In this document: in pieces, positions 47,509 to 55,390 of the stretch
Numbering within the stretch: position 1 is the first letter of the stretch
How the letters are laid out: every line of letters begins with the position of its first letter
Assembly: GCF_900182565.1 (NCBI RefSeq)
Contig: NZ_FXTI01000017.1
Location: 1-55,390 of the forward strand
Source: Melghirimyces algeriensis
GTDB taxonomy: Bacteria > Bacillota > Bacilli > Thermoactinomycetales > DSM-45169
Direction of reading: 5' to 3'
DNA length: 55,390 nt
Program-made: the position numbers and the translations under genes
The notes under the pieces: model-generated
Databases searched by the model: none
What the model was told of the DNA's origin: nothing
What the model saw: the letters and a program-made list of their open reading frames with translations, nothing else

Positions 47509-50500
47509 ATGTCTTGGCTTACCCGATTCAGCTTAAAAAACATCATTGCTGTTTTTATTCTGATCTTCTTGGTTGCAGGTTTGGGGACCTATACGGGATT
47601 AAGTTTCAAACAGGAAGCCTTTCCTGACATTTCAGAACCTCGAATCATTGTGCAAACACCTTTTCCCGGTGCTTCTTCCCAACAGGTGGAGGATCAGGTG
47701 ACCCGACCGATGAAACAAAATCTTGAACAAATAGAGGGTCTAAAGCGGATTCAAACCCAGTCATCCATCAATTTTTCTGTGGTTGACCTTTACTTTGATG
47801 ACAAGGCAGATGTCAATGAGAAAAAAGCGTTGGTGGAAGAAACCTTAAACTCCATTTCTCTACCCGAAGGAACAGGGAATCCGGAGGTCATCACGGCGTC
47901 GCTGGATAATTTCCCAGTCATTTATGCGGCTATTACCCTTCAGGACCAACAACAGGGAGATAAGCTTCGGTCTTTGGTCAGGGATCAAGTGATTCCTTCT
48001 TTGGAAAGGGTTGAAGGGGTTTCAAAGGTGGATAGTGCAGGATTGGCCCCCAATTCGGTTACAATCGATTTAGATATCAATAAAATGAAGAAAAAAGGAA
48101 TTTCTCTTCAAGAAATTTCCCAACAATTGAAATCGATGAACCAATCCATGGCCATAGGCAGTCTTCAAGTAAAGGATGAAAAACAGCCGCTGGTCGTAAC
48201 GGGTAAAATTGAATCCGTTGAAGAATTGAAGAATCTTGTCTTGCGGACTCAACCGGAATTGAAGCTAAAGGAAGTTGCTGAGATTACCAAAGGGGATCGC
48301 AACAGGGAATCACTCAGCTATTTCCAGGGAAAGCCCAGTATATCGCTGACCATTCATAAAACGACGGACGCCAACACCGTGGAGATGACAAAAGAGGTTC
48401 AGAAAACGCTTGATTCGTTTGAGGATGAAGCAGGGATTGATGTCCTTTATAATGATGCCCAAGAGATTGAGCGGTCGATTCAAGGGGTGCTGGAAAAAGG
48501 ATTGCTGGGAGCCCTTCTTGCTGCAATCGTAGTCATGCTCTTTTTGCGTAACCTTCGGGCCACCTTGATTGCGATCATTTCCATTCCCCTATCCATTTTG
48601 GTGACTCTTTCATTGATCAAGTATTTTACGGATATCACGCTGAATATCATGACACTCAGCGGTATGACCGTGGCGGTGGGGCGTGTCGTAGATGACAGCA
48701 TTGTTGTGATTGAAAATATTGCAAGAAGGCTTCAGAAAGAGAGAGTATCAAAGGAATTGGTGCTGGATGCGACAAAAGAGGTGGGCAGAGCGATCACTTC
48801 TTCCACTATTACGACCATTGCGGTGTTTCTTCCTTTGACATTAGTGAGTGGGTTGATTGGAAAGATGTTTGTTCCATTCGGCCTGACTGTGGTGTTTGCA
48901 CTCCTGGCTTCTCTGCTGGTTTCCATTACGGTAGTACCAGCCTTGGCCTATCTGTTTATGCGTCGGGGTTTACTGAAGGAGTATCGTGCCCCTAAATTGA
49001 ATGCTTTGTACGGTAAAAGCCTGAAATGGTCGTTAAACCATAAAGGAGTGGTTTTAACACTTTCCCTTGTTTTGTTTTTGGCCAGTTTGCCTCTGGCGGG
49101 AATCACACCTTTTACTTTTATGCCTGAACAGGAGGAGAAGTATGTACAGGCGCGACTGGAGATGCCAGAGGGTTCCAGTTTGGAAATGTTAGACAAAGAA
49201 GCAAAACAGTTGGATGATATTATCCGCGGATTGGATGAAGTGAAATACTCCCAGGTCGTTGTGGGAGAGCGGATCGGTGATGGCTTGGGTGACTCCAGTA
49301 ACCAGGCGGATTGGATGATTCGGCTAAAATCTTCAGCAGATACTGCCGCTGTGGTGGATACTTTGAAAGAAAAGCTGAAACCGGATTCGAAAGATGCCAA
49401 ATTGGATATTTTTGATATGGCCGGTACCGGTTACGCTAAAATCGATATTACAGTCAAAGGAACCAATACTCAAGATATCAAAGTGGCGACTGAAAAGATT
49501 ACGAGTGAAATTGAAGCGATTCAAGAAACTGAAAAGGTGGAAAATACACTTGTTGCTGATGTAAAAACACTGGAAGTGAACATTCGCCCTAAAGATGCCC
49601 TTGCCAATGGATTAACCACCATGCATGCGGCGGAGTCGATTCAACCATTCTTGTCCAAGCAGAAAATTGGTGAAATGGGTGAAGGGGGACAAACAGAGGA
49701 TCTCCTGCTTCAAGTGACAGGACATTCGATGGATTCAGTGAAGGAATTTGGCAAGCTTCCCCTGTTTTCTGCAGATGGGAAAGAGATAGAAGTGAAGGAT
49801 ATTGCAGATGTGAAGGAGATCGATCAACCGAGCTCCATACAATATGATGGTGAGGAGCCCTATGCGACAATCACCGGTGCCATTTCCGGGGAAGATGTGA
49901 GCGCAGTCAATGGACAAATCCGGGACAAAATTGACAAACTGTCCTTGCCAGATGGAGTAAAGATAGAATATGGAGGCAGTGACGAACAGATTCAAAAGAT
50001 GGTTACGGATATGGGAATAGCGATTTTGGTGGCGATTGGTGTTGTATATCTGGTGATGGTCGTAACGTTTTCTGAAGGAAGAGCACCGTTTGCGATTCTG
50101 TTTTCATTGCCCTTGGCAGTGATTGGAGCATTGGGGGCCGTCGTTCTCACTTCACAGCCGATTTCTCTGTCCAGTATGATCGGAATGTTGATGTTGATAG
50201 GGATTGTTGTTACCAATGCGATCGTATTGATTGATCGTGTGCAACAGCAGATCAACAAAGGGTTGACGATTCGGGACGCACTGTTGGAAGCAGGTACGAC
50301 CCGTTTGCGTCCCATTCTGATGACAGCCCTAGCTACAATTGGTGCCCTGATTCCTCTGTCCTTCGGGGTGGGAAGTGGTGCACTCGTCTCTGCGGGATTA
50401 GCTGTCGTTGTGATTGGAGGACTGATCACGTCCACCTTGTTGACCTTGTTGATTGTTCCTGTGATGTATGAACTTCTTCATCGGAAAGAGGCGAAAAGGC

Positions 50501-50526
50501 AAAGATCTCAGAGTCACTCAGCTTAG
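47509..50526 (+). CDS. RND efflux transporter (SwrC/AcrB type)
   Basis: A 1005-residue RND pump with two repeats, each of one helix, a large outer domain and a bundle of helices. FPDISEPRIIVQTPFPGASSQQVE, near the start, is typical (parts: FPDISEPRI, PGASSQQVE). GRVVDDSIVVIENI in helix 4 carries the proton-relay aspartates, and TNAIVLIDRVQQQ lies in helix 10. It is like B. subtilis SwrC, which exports surfactin-like lipopeptides and drugs. No membrane fusion protein is beside it, which is usual for this Gram-positive group. GAGAGGAG precedes the ATG. Confidence 0.92.
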   Translation: MSWLTRFSLKNIIAVFILIFLVAGLGTYTGLSFKQEAFPDISEPRIIVQTPFPGASSQQVEDQVTRPMKQNLEQIEGLKRIQTQSSINFSVVDLYFDDKADVNEKKALVEETLNSISLPEGTGNPEVITASLDNFPVIYAAITLQDQQQGDKLRSLVRDQVIPSLERVEGVSKVDSAGLAPNSVTIDLDINKMKKKGISLQEISQQLKSMNQSMAIGSLQVKDEKQPLVVTGKIESVEELKNLVLRTQPELKLKEVAEITKGDRNRESLSYFQGKPSISLTIHKTTDANTVEMTKEVQKTLDSFEDEAGIDVLYNDAQEIERSIQGVLEKGLLGALLAAIVVMLFLRNLRATLIAIISIPLSILVTLSLIKYFTDITLNIMTLSGMTVAVGRVVDDSIVVIENIARRLQKERVSKELVLDATKEVGRAITSSTITTIAVFLPLTLVSGLIGKMFVPFGLTVVFALLASLLVSITVVPALAYLFMRRGLLKEYRAPKLNALYGKSLKWSLNHKGVVLTLSLVLFLASLPLAGITPFTFMPEQEEKYVQARLEMPEGSSLEMLDKEAKQLDDIIRGLDEVKYSQVVVGERIGDGLGDSSNQADWMIRLKSSADTAAVVDTLKEKLKPDSKDAKLDIFDMAGTGYAKIDITVKGTNTQDIKVATEKITSEIEAIQETEKVENTLVADVKTLEVNIRPKDALANGLTTMHAAESIQPFLSKQKIGEMGEGGQTEDLLLQVTGHSMDSVKEFGKLPLFSADGKEIEVKDIADVKEIDQPSSIQYDGEEPYATITGAISGEDVSAVNGQIRDKIDKLSLPDGVKIEYGGSDEQIQKMVTDMGIAILVAIGVVYLVMVVTFSEGRAPFAILFSLPLAVIGALGAVVLTSQPISLSSMIGMLMLIGIVVTNAIVLIDRVQQQINKGLTIRDALLEAGTTRLRPILMTALATIGALIPLSFGVGSGALVSAGLAVVVIGGLITSTLLTLLIVPVMYELLHRKEAKRQRSQSHSA

Positions 50527-50540
50527 TGAATGCAACCGGG

Positions 50541-50590
50541 ACCGATTTCCATTCTTTGGATCAAGGCTGGAAATCGGCTCTTGCATTTAA
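50541..50590 (+). terminator. Terminator of the RND pump gene
   Basis: CCGATTTCCA and TGGAAATCGG form a 10-bp stem about 15 bases after the stop, followed by CTCTTGCATTT. Confidence 0.55.
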
Positions 50591-50647
50591 TCTAGAACAG
50601 TTAGGCAGTCCTGTACGAAGATAGATCAGGAGGGGTGAAACAGACTG

Positions 50648-51325
50648 ATGGAATGGATTGCGGAAAATCGCTGGTGGTTGCTGATTGGCGTTGAAGTGTC
50701 TTTTTGGATATTGCTTCTGGTGTTTTTGGTCTTGCGTTATGGTTTTCAGGTTCGCTCCAGCGGGATATTTTTGTGGTTGCTGGGTCTAAATCTGCTTGGT
50801 TTTCTGACTCTTGGTATCATTGATTATCAGGCGACCGGACAAATTTCTACATTTCAGATAGTGGTCATCGTAGTGCTGATTTATAGCGTTACCTATGGTC
50901 CAAAAGATAAGAAACGATTGGATCGTTTCATGCGACGTAAAATCGCTCAATGGAAAAAGGAGAGTCTGTCACCGGAAGAAGAGGCTCGCATGCGGGAGGA
51001 AGAAGCGGAGGAGGAGAAGAAAAAGTATGGCCGTCCCTATGCACGAAGCCAGCGAAGGGGCTTTTATATTCACTTGATTTTGTTTGTAGCCGCCCATCTG
51101 TATTTTGCGTTTCAATTCGGGGTGGAGTCCAAGGGTGTTACCGAATGGGTGAAAACATGGATGAATACCTGGAACACACCGAAGGAATTTCCTTTCCAGA
51201 TGGAAGAGGTAAACCGGATCAGCCGTCTCTGGGTCATCGTTCTGCTGATCGATGCAGTCAATGCTGCCTATTATACCCTGTTTCCCAGACAACGGAAGGA
51301 AACCAAATCTTCGTCATCCGGTTAG
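50648..51325 (+). CDS. Membrane protein of unknown function, 225 residues
   Basis: Three N-terminal helices (about residues 10-30, 38-58, 66-85), a strongly charged cytoplasmic stretch from 90 to 145 (many Lys, Arg and Glu, including EEEAEEEKKKYG), then two more helices near 145-165 and 195-212. It resembles B. subtilis YmcC-type integral membrane proteins, but I cannot name it. TCAGGAGGGG precedes the ATG, and a strong terminator follows, so it is a single-gene unit. Confidence 0.75.
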   Translation: MEWIAENRWWLLIGVEVSFWILLLVFLVLRYGFQVRSSGIFLWLLGLNLLGFLTLGIIDYQATGQISTFQIVVIVVLIYSVTYGPKDKKRLDRFMRRKIAQWKKESLSPEEEARMREEEAEEEKKKYGRPYARSQRRGFYIHLILFVAAHLYFAFQFGVESKGVTEWVKTWMNTWNTPKEFPFQMEEVNRISRLWVIVLLIDAVNAAYYTLFPRQRKETKSSSSG

Positions 51326-51328
51326 ATC

Positions 51329-51363
51329 AAACCGGTTCCCCTTGTGGATGGGAACCGGTTTTT
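51329..51363 (+). terminator. Terminator of the 225-residue membrane protein gene
   Basis: AAACCGGTTCCC and GGGAACCGGTTT form a perfect 12-bp stem running into TTT. The following 220 bases to 51585 are AT-rich and show no gene. Confidence 0.88.
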
Positions 51364-51585
51364 AATGAAAAATAATTATTATTATAAAAATTCAATAAAA
51401 TACTCACCCCACAAGCTGAATCCTCGCTAAAGGTTGATCGTGGCAAGGCTCCTTTCTGCATCACACATTAACGCATTCAGGTGCTTTACGTTGAGACAAC
51501 ATTTTTAGCTCAAAACGTTCATAAATGAAAAAAACACTCATATGATGGTTTCGTATTACATTTACACAGGGGGGAATGTTGTTTT

Positions 51586-51975
51586 ATGCCTCAAGCACTG
51601 ACTTCTGGTATTGTATTGCAAAATGAAACAGACGGTAGTAAGTTTTTGCATATTGATGTGGGCAATGTTGGGACTTTAACCAGAACTCTGACGGTTCAAG
51701 TCGTAAACTGGGGGCTTCCGCCTTTTGGTGCTCCAGCAGGGCCAGTGGGGAACTTTTTAGCTCCTACAACAAATTCGTATCCCCCAAAAACTGCCAGGCA
51801 ATTCAATGTATTGGTCCCGTTTAACACTCACTATGAAATCCGGTTGATTTCTGCCGACGGTGAAGGGGTTACCACAGGCACCGTCATTTTTTCGGCTCTG
51901 ACAGCATCAGCCGGAGGGGGGTGGATAGAAGGGTACACCCAACATATAAACGATTACAAAATAGTGACAGTTTAA
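51586..51975 (+). CDS. Hypothetical beta-rich protein, 129 residues
   Basis: I do not recognise this protein. It has no signal peptide and no cysteine. It is rich in Gly, Thr, Val and Asn, with alternating nonpolar residues that suggest a beta-sandwich (KFLHIDVGNVGTLTRTLTVQV, given here as KFLHIDVGNVG and TLTVQVVNWG). A Pro/Gly-rich insert (GLPPFGAPAGPVGNF) lies near 43-57. Proteins of this look often sit on spore or cell surfaces, but that is a guess. A GGGGGG ribosome binding site lies a little far upstream. The gene for the 68-residue IPPG protein follows 31 bases later. Confidence 0.65.
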   Translation: MPQALTSGIVLQNETDGSKFLHIDVGNVGTLTRTLTVQVVNWGLPPFGAPAGPVGNFLAPTTNSYPPKTARQFNVLVPFNTHYEIRLISADGEGVTTGTVIFSALTASAGGGWIEGYTQHINDYKIVTV

Positions 51976-52006
51976 TCATTAAACAAGCTTTTATGGAGGT
52001 GGAAAA

Positions 52007-52213
52007 ATGGAGTCCAAAAACGAAAACATTGAATCGCAGAACAACCATCTGATCCCTCCAGGAGAAGAAAACGTTGCCAGTGCTCAGTTGAATGAAAATA
52101 AGCCACAAACATCCATCCCCCCAGGGGTACCACTGGATTCTGAAGGAGAAATAGTCGTTGAAAACAATGAGCAAACAGTCATACCGCCGGGGATGCCGCA
52201 GAATACGAAGTAG
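52007..52213 (+). CDS. Small acidic protein with three IPPG motifs, 68 residues
   Basis: A 68-residue, disordered-looking, Asn/Glu-rich protein with three evenly spaced IPPG motifs at residues 16-19, 37-40 and 59-62 (spacing 21 and 22). TATGGAGGTGG precedes the ATG. It follows the beta-rich protein gene by 31 bases, probably in one operon, so the two may act together, perhaps with the Pro-rich motifs as binding or assembly sites. No family recognised. Confidence 0.65.
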   Translation: MESKNENIESQNNHLIPPGEENVASAQLNENKPQTSIPPGVPLDSEGEIVVENNEQTVIPPGMPQNTK

Positions 52214-52305
52214 GGATTATTATTGTCAAGATTCGCTTTATGAACGAGTTCACACAAGGCTGTCCTTACTCACTATGTAGGATGTCAAAATGAACAATGA
52301 TACCT

Positions 52306-52337
52306 AAGGGAGCAACGCAAATAGCTGCTCCCTTTTT
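52306..52337 (+). terminator. Terminator after the IPPG gene
   Basis: AAGGGAGCA and TGCTCCCTT form a 9-bp stem with a T-run, 93 bases after the stop. The region from 52338 to 52637 shows no supported gene. Confidence 0.78.
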
Positions 52338-52637
52338 ATTAAGGGATTGATTAAAAACTGAATCTGCAAATCGTCTATTTCCAACTGGGATAATTCTTTG
52401 GGATTCAGTCCCGTATCCAAAGGTGAAAATCATGAATCGGGCGATTCGGGGATGACAGTCGTTATTTTTGAGGAGCCTCAATTGGAACCCCTTTTGATGG
52501 GGAATAGGCATGATGGATTCTGAATAATAAACCCGTTGGTGCAGATAGAGAGAGGCTTTGATCCGGTCCAAACCGAGCACAAAATGACAGGATTTTTGTG
52601 AAGGTGGCGGTTAGTATGAAATCGAGGAGTGAGCGGT

Positions 52638-53110
52638 ATGGAATGGGTTGAATCCTTGCAAAGGGGATCAATTATATGGAAGAGCATTTGTTGGATGATT
52701 TGACCATGGAACAGATCACGAACGAAGCCAATTTGTCGATGTGGGAGAACATATTCGTCACAGACATTTGACACTGGCTGCCCAAGAGCTGTCCCGTATC
52801 CAATACAAGGTTATTGATTTTGCCCTCAAACGCGGCTATGACACTCCGGAAGCGTTTTCCAAGGCATTTCACAGGCAACATGGAGTGACACCCAGTGAGG
52901 CACGAAAGCACAGAGGGAAGCTGGCATCTTATAATCGCCTGATCATCCAGGTGAATCTGAAAGGAGCAAAGCCGATGAAGTACAGGATTGTGGAAAGGGA
53001 AGGGTTTCAAGTCGTATCAAGCGGCAGTTTTCCATGGAGAAAGAGGAAAATTTGGTAGGGATTCCTGAGTATTAGGATGAAGTGAATGAAAATGGAAAGA
53101 GGTTCATCAA
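52638..53110 (+). pseudogene. AraC-family regulator with GyrI-like domain, degraded
   Basis: Three pieces lie in three different frames. The first starts at ATG 52638 behind AGGAG (MEWVESLQR). The second begins near 52667 (INYMEEHLLDDLTMEQITNE). The third begins near 52741 (GEHIRHRHLTLAAQELS) and runs to 53058 through GYDTPEAFSKAFHRQHGVTP and the start of a GyrI domain (MKYRIVEREGFQVVSSG). About 17 residues of the first helix-turn-helix are deleted and the GyrI part is broken by stops. The regulator cannot work. Confidence 0.8.
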
Positions 53111-53125
53111 ACACCGGGCAGAGAG

Positions 53126-53436
53126 ATGATGGGGGTGTGGTTGTCTGAATCCAACAAGCCGGTGGGTGTATTGGATTGGTTGGAGAAGCACCCAAACGAT
53201 GGACATCCCTAGTTGGGACTATTGATGATACATGGTGATGAACAAGGAAAGGGATTGGGGCGAGGTCTTTTGGGGATTTGTCCAGGAGAAAGGCGCCCTT
53301 GCGAATTGCTGTAATTGAAGAACATTGATCTGCTCTTTTCTTCTGGCAAAGCATCGGGTGTCAACCGTTTCAGACAGTTGAAGTGCAATATCCATCCGGT
53401 CTTCGGCGGGTATTTAAGATGCAATTTCCGATCTAA
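53126..53436 (+). pseudogene. GNAT acetyltransferase, degraded
   Basis: The frame from 53126 reads VWLSESNKPVGVLDWLEKHP, then a TAG in place of a probable Trp codon, then LGLLMIHGDEQGKGLGRG, the acetyl-CoA motif of GNAT enzymes. Downstream, in another frame, FFWQSIGCQPFQTVEVQYPS and LRRVFKMQF form the family C-terminus, ending at 53436. At least one nonsense change and one frameshift are needed to explain this. Confidence 0.7.
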
Positions 53437-53546
53437 ATGGATGTTCTTATGATGAAAGATTTATAAGGGTGCTTCCCGTGTTGGAATGGCTGTTGTTACA
53501 TACGAGTCTGTCACTGCAAGCAAAAGGGAAGTAGGGGTTGTAAACC

Positions 53547-54788
53547 ATGAATGTAGAAAAGACAAATGTTGTTGATCAAAGTCAACAACCGTTAATGCGC
53601 AATCGAAAGTTTCTCTATCTCTGGTTGGCCAGTATGGTTTCAAGTATGACTGTCTCCATGTATTTATTGGCGGAAGAGTGGTATGTGGTACAAGCATTGG
53701 ACTTGCGGGCTTCCTTGGGCATTGTGATGATGGTTACCTCCATTCCCAGGGTATTGTTTATGGCACTGGGCGGAGTTGTGGCGGATCGGATGAGTCGCTC
53801 CCGGATTATGTTTGTTTCCGAGTTTTCCAGAGGGCTTTTGATTGCCGCGATGATTGGCTTGTTGGTAATCGGAAATCTGGACATTGTCTGGTTAACCCTG
53901 TTTGCTCTTTTTTTCGGTGTGCTGGATGCGTTCTTTTGGCCTGCGAGTCAATCCCTTCTTCCTTCCATTGTATCGAAGGATCAATTGATGCGCGCCAACT
54001 CTGTGATGCAGACAACGCAACAGGTTTCTTTTCTGCTCGGTCCGGTGATTTCTGGGTTCGTTATTGCCAACCTTTCCTATGAAGGTGTGTTTGGATTATG
54101 TGCCATCCTTCTCTTAACAGGGAGCCTTTTTGTTATCAAAGTGAAAGATCAACCGGAACAGTCTGATGAACAGGGAGAATCCATCTGGATAGAGATGATG
54201 GGCGGCTTTCATTATGTGAAACAGACATCCTATCTGATGATCTTGCTTTTCGCGGCGGCCATTGTTAACTTTCTCTTTTCGGGTCCGATTATGTTGGGGA
54301 TTCCATTGATGGTAAAGGAAATGCTCCATCAAGGGGCCGTTGAGCTCAGTTTTTTGCAGAGCTCCTTTGCTGGTGGCGCCTTGCTTGGATCTGTGATGAT
54401 TGGTGTGATCAATTTTCGGCGGAAACGGGGGCTTTTAGTGGTAGGGGCTTTATGCACGTTTGGTATATGGTTGGGTTTACTGAGCCAGGTATCACAGCTT
54501 TGGCAGGGAATCCTTTTATTGTTGGTCTCCGGGATCTGTTCTTCCATGACGAACTTGCCGTTGATCAGTCTGGTGCAGGAGAATAGTGATCCTGCCAAAA
54601 TCGGTCGGGTGATGAGTTTAATCTCCATGACATCGATGGGTCTGCTCCCTTTATCCTTTGGATTTTACTCGTTGATTCTCTCCTTACATATTCCATTAAC
54701 GATTATCTGGCTGTACTCTGGACTATTGCTTCTGGCGGTCTCCGGATTCTTTTTCCTGAAATCAAAACCAGTGAGAATCCTGGATTAG
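53547..54788 (+). CDS. MFS transporter
   Basis: A 413-residue permease with about 12 helices. GGVVADRMSRSRIM is the loop 2-3 signature, and FWPASQSLLPSIVSKDQLMRANS is typical of the MFS_3/enterobactin-exporter-like group (parts: FWPASQSLLP, KDQLMRANS). It probably exports a drug or small metabolite. AGGGG precedes the ATG. It stands alone between the decayed genes and a terminator upstream of the rrn promoters. Confidence 0.88.
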   Translation: MNVEKTNVVDQSQQPLMRNRKFLYLWLASMVSSMTVSMYLLAEEWYVVQALDLRASLGIVMMVTSIPRVLFMALGGVVADRMSRSRIMFVSEFSRGLLIAAMIGLLVIGNLDIVWLTLFALFFGVLDAFFWPASQSLLPSIVSKDQLMRANSVMQTTQQVSFLLGPVISGFVIANLSYEGVFGLCAILLLTGSLFVIKVKDQPEQSDEQGESIWIEMMGGFHYVKQTSYLMILLFAAAIVNFLFSGPIMLGIPLMVKEMLHQGAVELSFLQSSFAGGALLGSVMIGVINFRRKRGLLVVGALCTFGIWLGLLSQVSQLWQGILLLLVSGICSSMTNLPLISLVQENSDPAKIGRVMSLISMTSMGLLPLSFGFYSLILSLHIPLTIIWLYSGLLLLAVSGFFFLKSKPVRILD

Positions 54789-54794
54789 GTGTTT

Positions 54795-54830
54795 AAAGAA
54801 AAGGGACTGATGTGTCTCTTTTCTTTTTTG
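54795..54830 (+). terminator. Terminator of the MFS gene
   Basis: AAAGAAAAGGGAC and GTCTCTTTTCTTT form an imperfect stem with a T-run, just after the stop codon. Confidence 0.75.
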
Positions 54831-54941
54831 ACATCTTAAGGGTAAAAGTGTATGAGTGGTTCTTATGAGGTGGAAAAAACAACGTCATGAATCACTTGGT
54901 TGAGATGAGAAAAAATATTTGTTGAGATTTGAAAAAAGGTG

Positions 54942-54970
54942 TTGACCAAATGAAAAGGCCATGATATATT
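54942..54970 (+). promoter_or_regulatory. rrn promoter P1
   Basis: TTGACC (54942-54947), 17-base spacer, TATATT (54965-54970). Confidence 0.8.
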
Positions 54971-55035
54971 ATTACTTGTCGCCGCGAGATGAGGGCAACA
55001 GCCTGAGCGGCAACAAAAGAAATTAAAAAAAGTTG

Positions 55036-55064
55036 TTGACAAGATCAACTGAGGGTGATAAGAT
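55036..55064 (+). promoter_or_regulatory. rrn promoter P2
   Basis: Consensus TTGACA (55036-55041), 17-base spacer, TAAGAT (55059-55064), about 94 bases after P1. Tandem promoters of this type are usual for rRNA operons of Firmicutes. The leader from 55072 to 55250 holds short hairpins, e.g. CCCGCAC-TTTT-GTGCGGG. Confidence 0.85.
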
Positions 55065-55250
55065 AGATCTTGTCGCTACGAACGAGTGGCGGTCGCGGAA
55101 ATGCGCGACAAACAGCGAAAGATAGCGTTCCTTGAAAACTGAAGAGCGAATGAACGACCTGTCAATTCATTTGAGCGTTTCAAGCTCGAAATGTAGCCCC
55201 GCACTTTTGTGCGGGACGTGAATCCGTAAACGACGAAGTCGCTAACGGAA

Positions 55251-55390
55251 TTCAACGGAGAGTTTGATCCTGGCTCAGGACGAACGCTGGCGGCATGCCT
55301 AATACATGCAAGTCGAGCGGAGGAAGCTCCTTCGGGAGTGGAATCAGCGGCGGACGGGTGAGTAACACGTGGGCAACCTGCCTGCAAGAC
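55251..55390 (+). rRNA. 16S ribosomal RNA, 5' part
   Basis: The universal start AGTTTGATCCTGGCTCAG is at 55260-55277, followed by ACGAACGCTGGCGGCATGCC, AATACATGCAAGTCGAGCGG and GGCGGACGGGTGAGTAACACG. The mature 5' end is estimated at about 55251. The gene is cut by the window end; only about 140 of some 1550 bases are visible. Confidence 0.98.

Noticed and set aside
52266..52580. 104-codon minus-strand frame in the gap before the AraC remnant
   Set aside because: No ribosome binding site, it overlaps a terminator, and its composition looks non-coding. A very old decayed gene cannot be excluded.

Overview
The window looks like a chromosomal segment of a Gram-positive Firmicute, most likely a member of Bacillales close to Thermoactinomycetaceae. 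This rests on Bacillus-like gene content and order, strong AGGAGG-type ribosome binding sites with many TTG and GTG starts, sigma-A promoters, a CIRCE operator, YdiF, Rex, SwrC-like and GuaA proteins, and the first bases of a 16S rRNA. The family assignment is inference; no database was searched.

Layout. Positions 1-800 hold the 3' end of a tnpB gene with its right end, then the first copy of a ~195 bp dispersed repeat. Positions 795-12613 carry metabolic and membrane genes: a cyclase, an EamA transporter, a thioredoxin-like protein, a beta-hydroxyacid dehydrogenase preceded by an ORF-less structured RNA, and one reading frame that joins a complete MFS transporter to a complete MltG-type transglycosylase. 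moeB and a fused moaD-moaE follow, then a Bax-inhibitor-like protein and an aminotransferase. A hidden 26-residue peptide gene lies at 12890-12970. A molybdenum cofactor operon (moeA fused to a binding-protein domain, moaA, moaC, moaB) occupies 13399-17306, and twelve tRNA genes lie at 17482-18722.

Positions 18870-33000 resemble the B. subtilis ydiB-ydiJ region: tsaE-tsaB-rimI-tsaD, a YdiF-type ABC-F protein, rex and tatC, with insertions between them. The insertions are a DnaA-box cluster, a large phosphatase-like membrane protein, pxpA, two lipoprotein genes, a 5-formyltetrahydrofolate cyclo-ligase and a molybdopterin-binding protein. A good Rex operator precedes the rex operon. groES-groEL with CIRCE follows, then small genes, a TcaA/YvbJ-like protein, and guaA behind a guanine riboswitch, with pbuG after it.

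Positions 42300-50530 hold a secreted peptidase gene and a drug-efflux cassette: a MacB-like ABC transporter, a PadR regulator and an RND pump. Identical palindromes in front of both pump operons suggest shared PadR control. The right end has a membrane protein, two small unknown proteins, two decayed genes (AraC-type and GNAT-type), an MFS transporter, and tandem promoters leading into an rrn operon that starts at about 55251.

The molybdenum cofactor genes are spread over three loci (moeB-moaX, moeA-moaACB, and the MPT-binding protein upstream of rex). No molybdoenzyme is present in the window.
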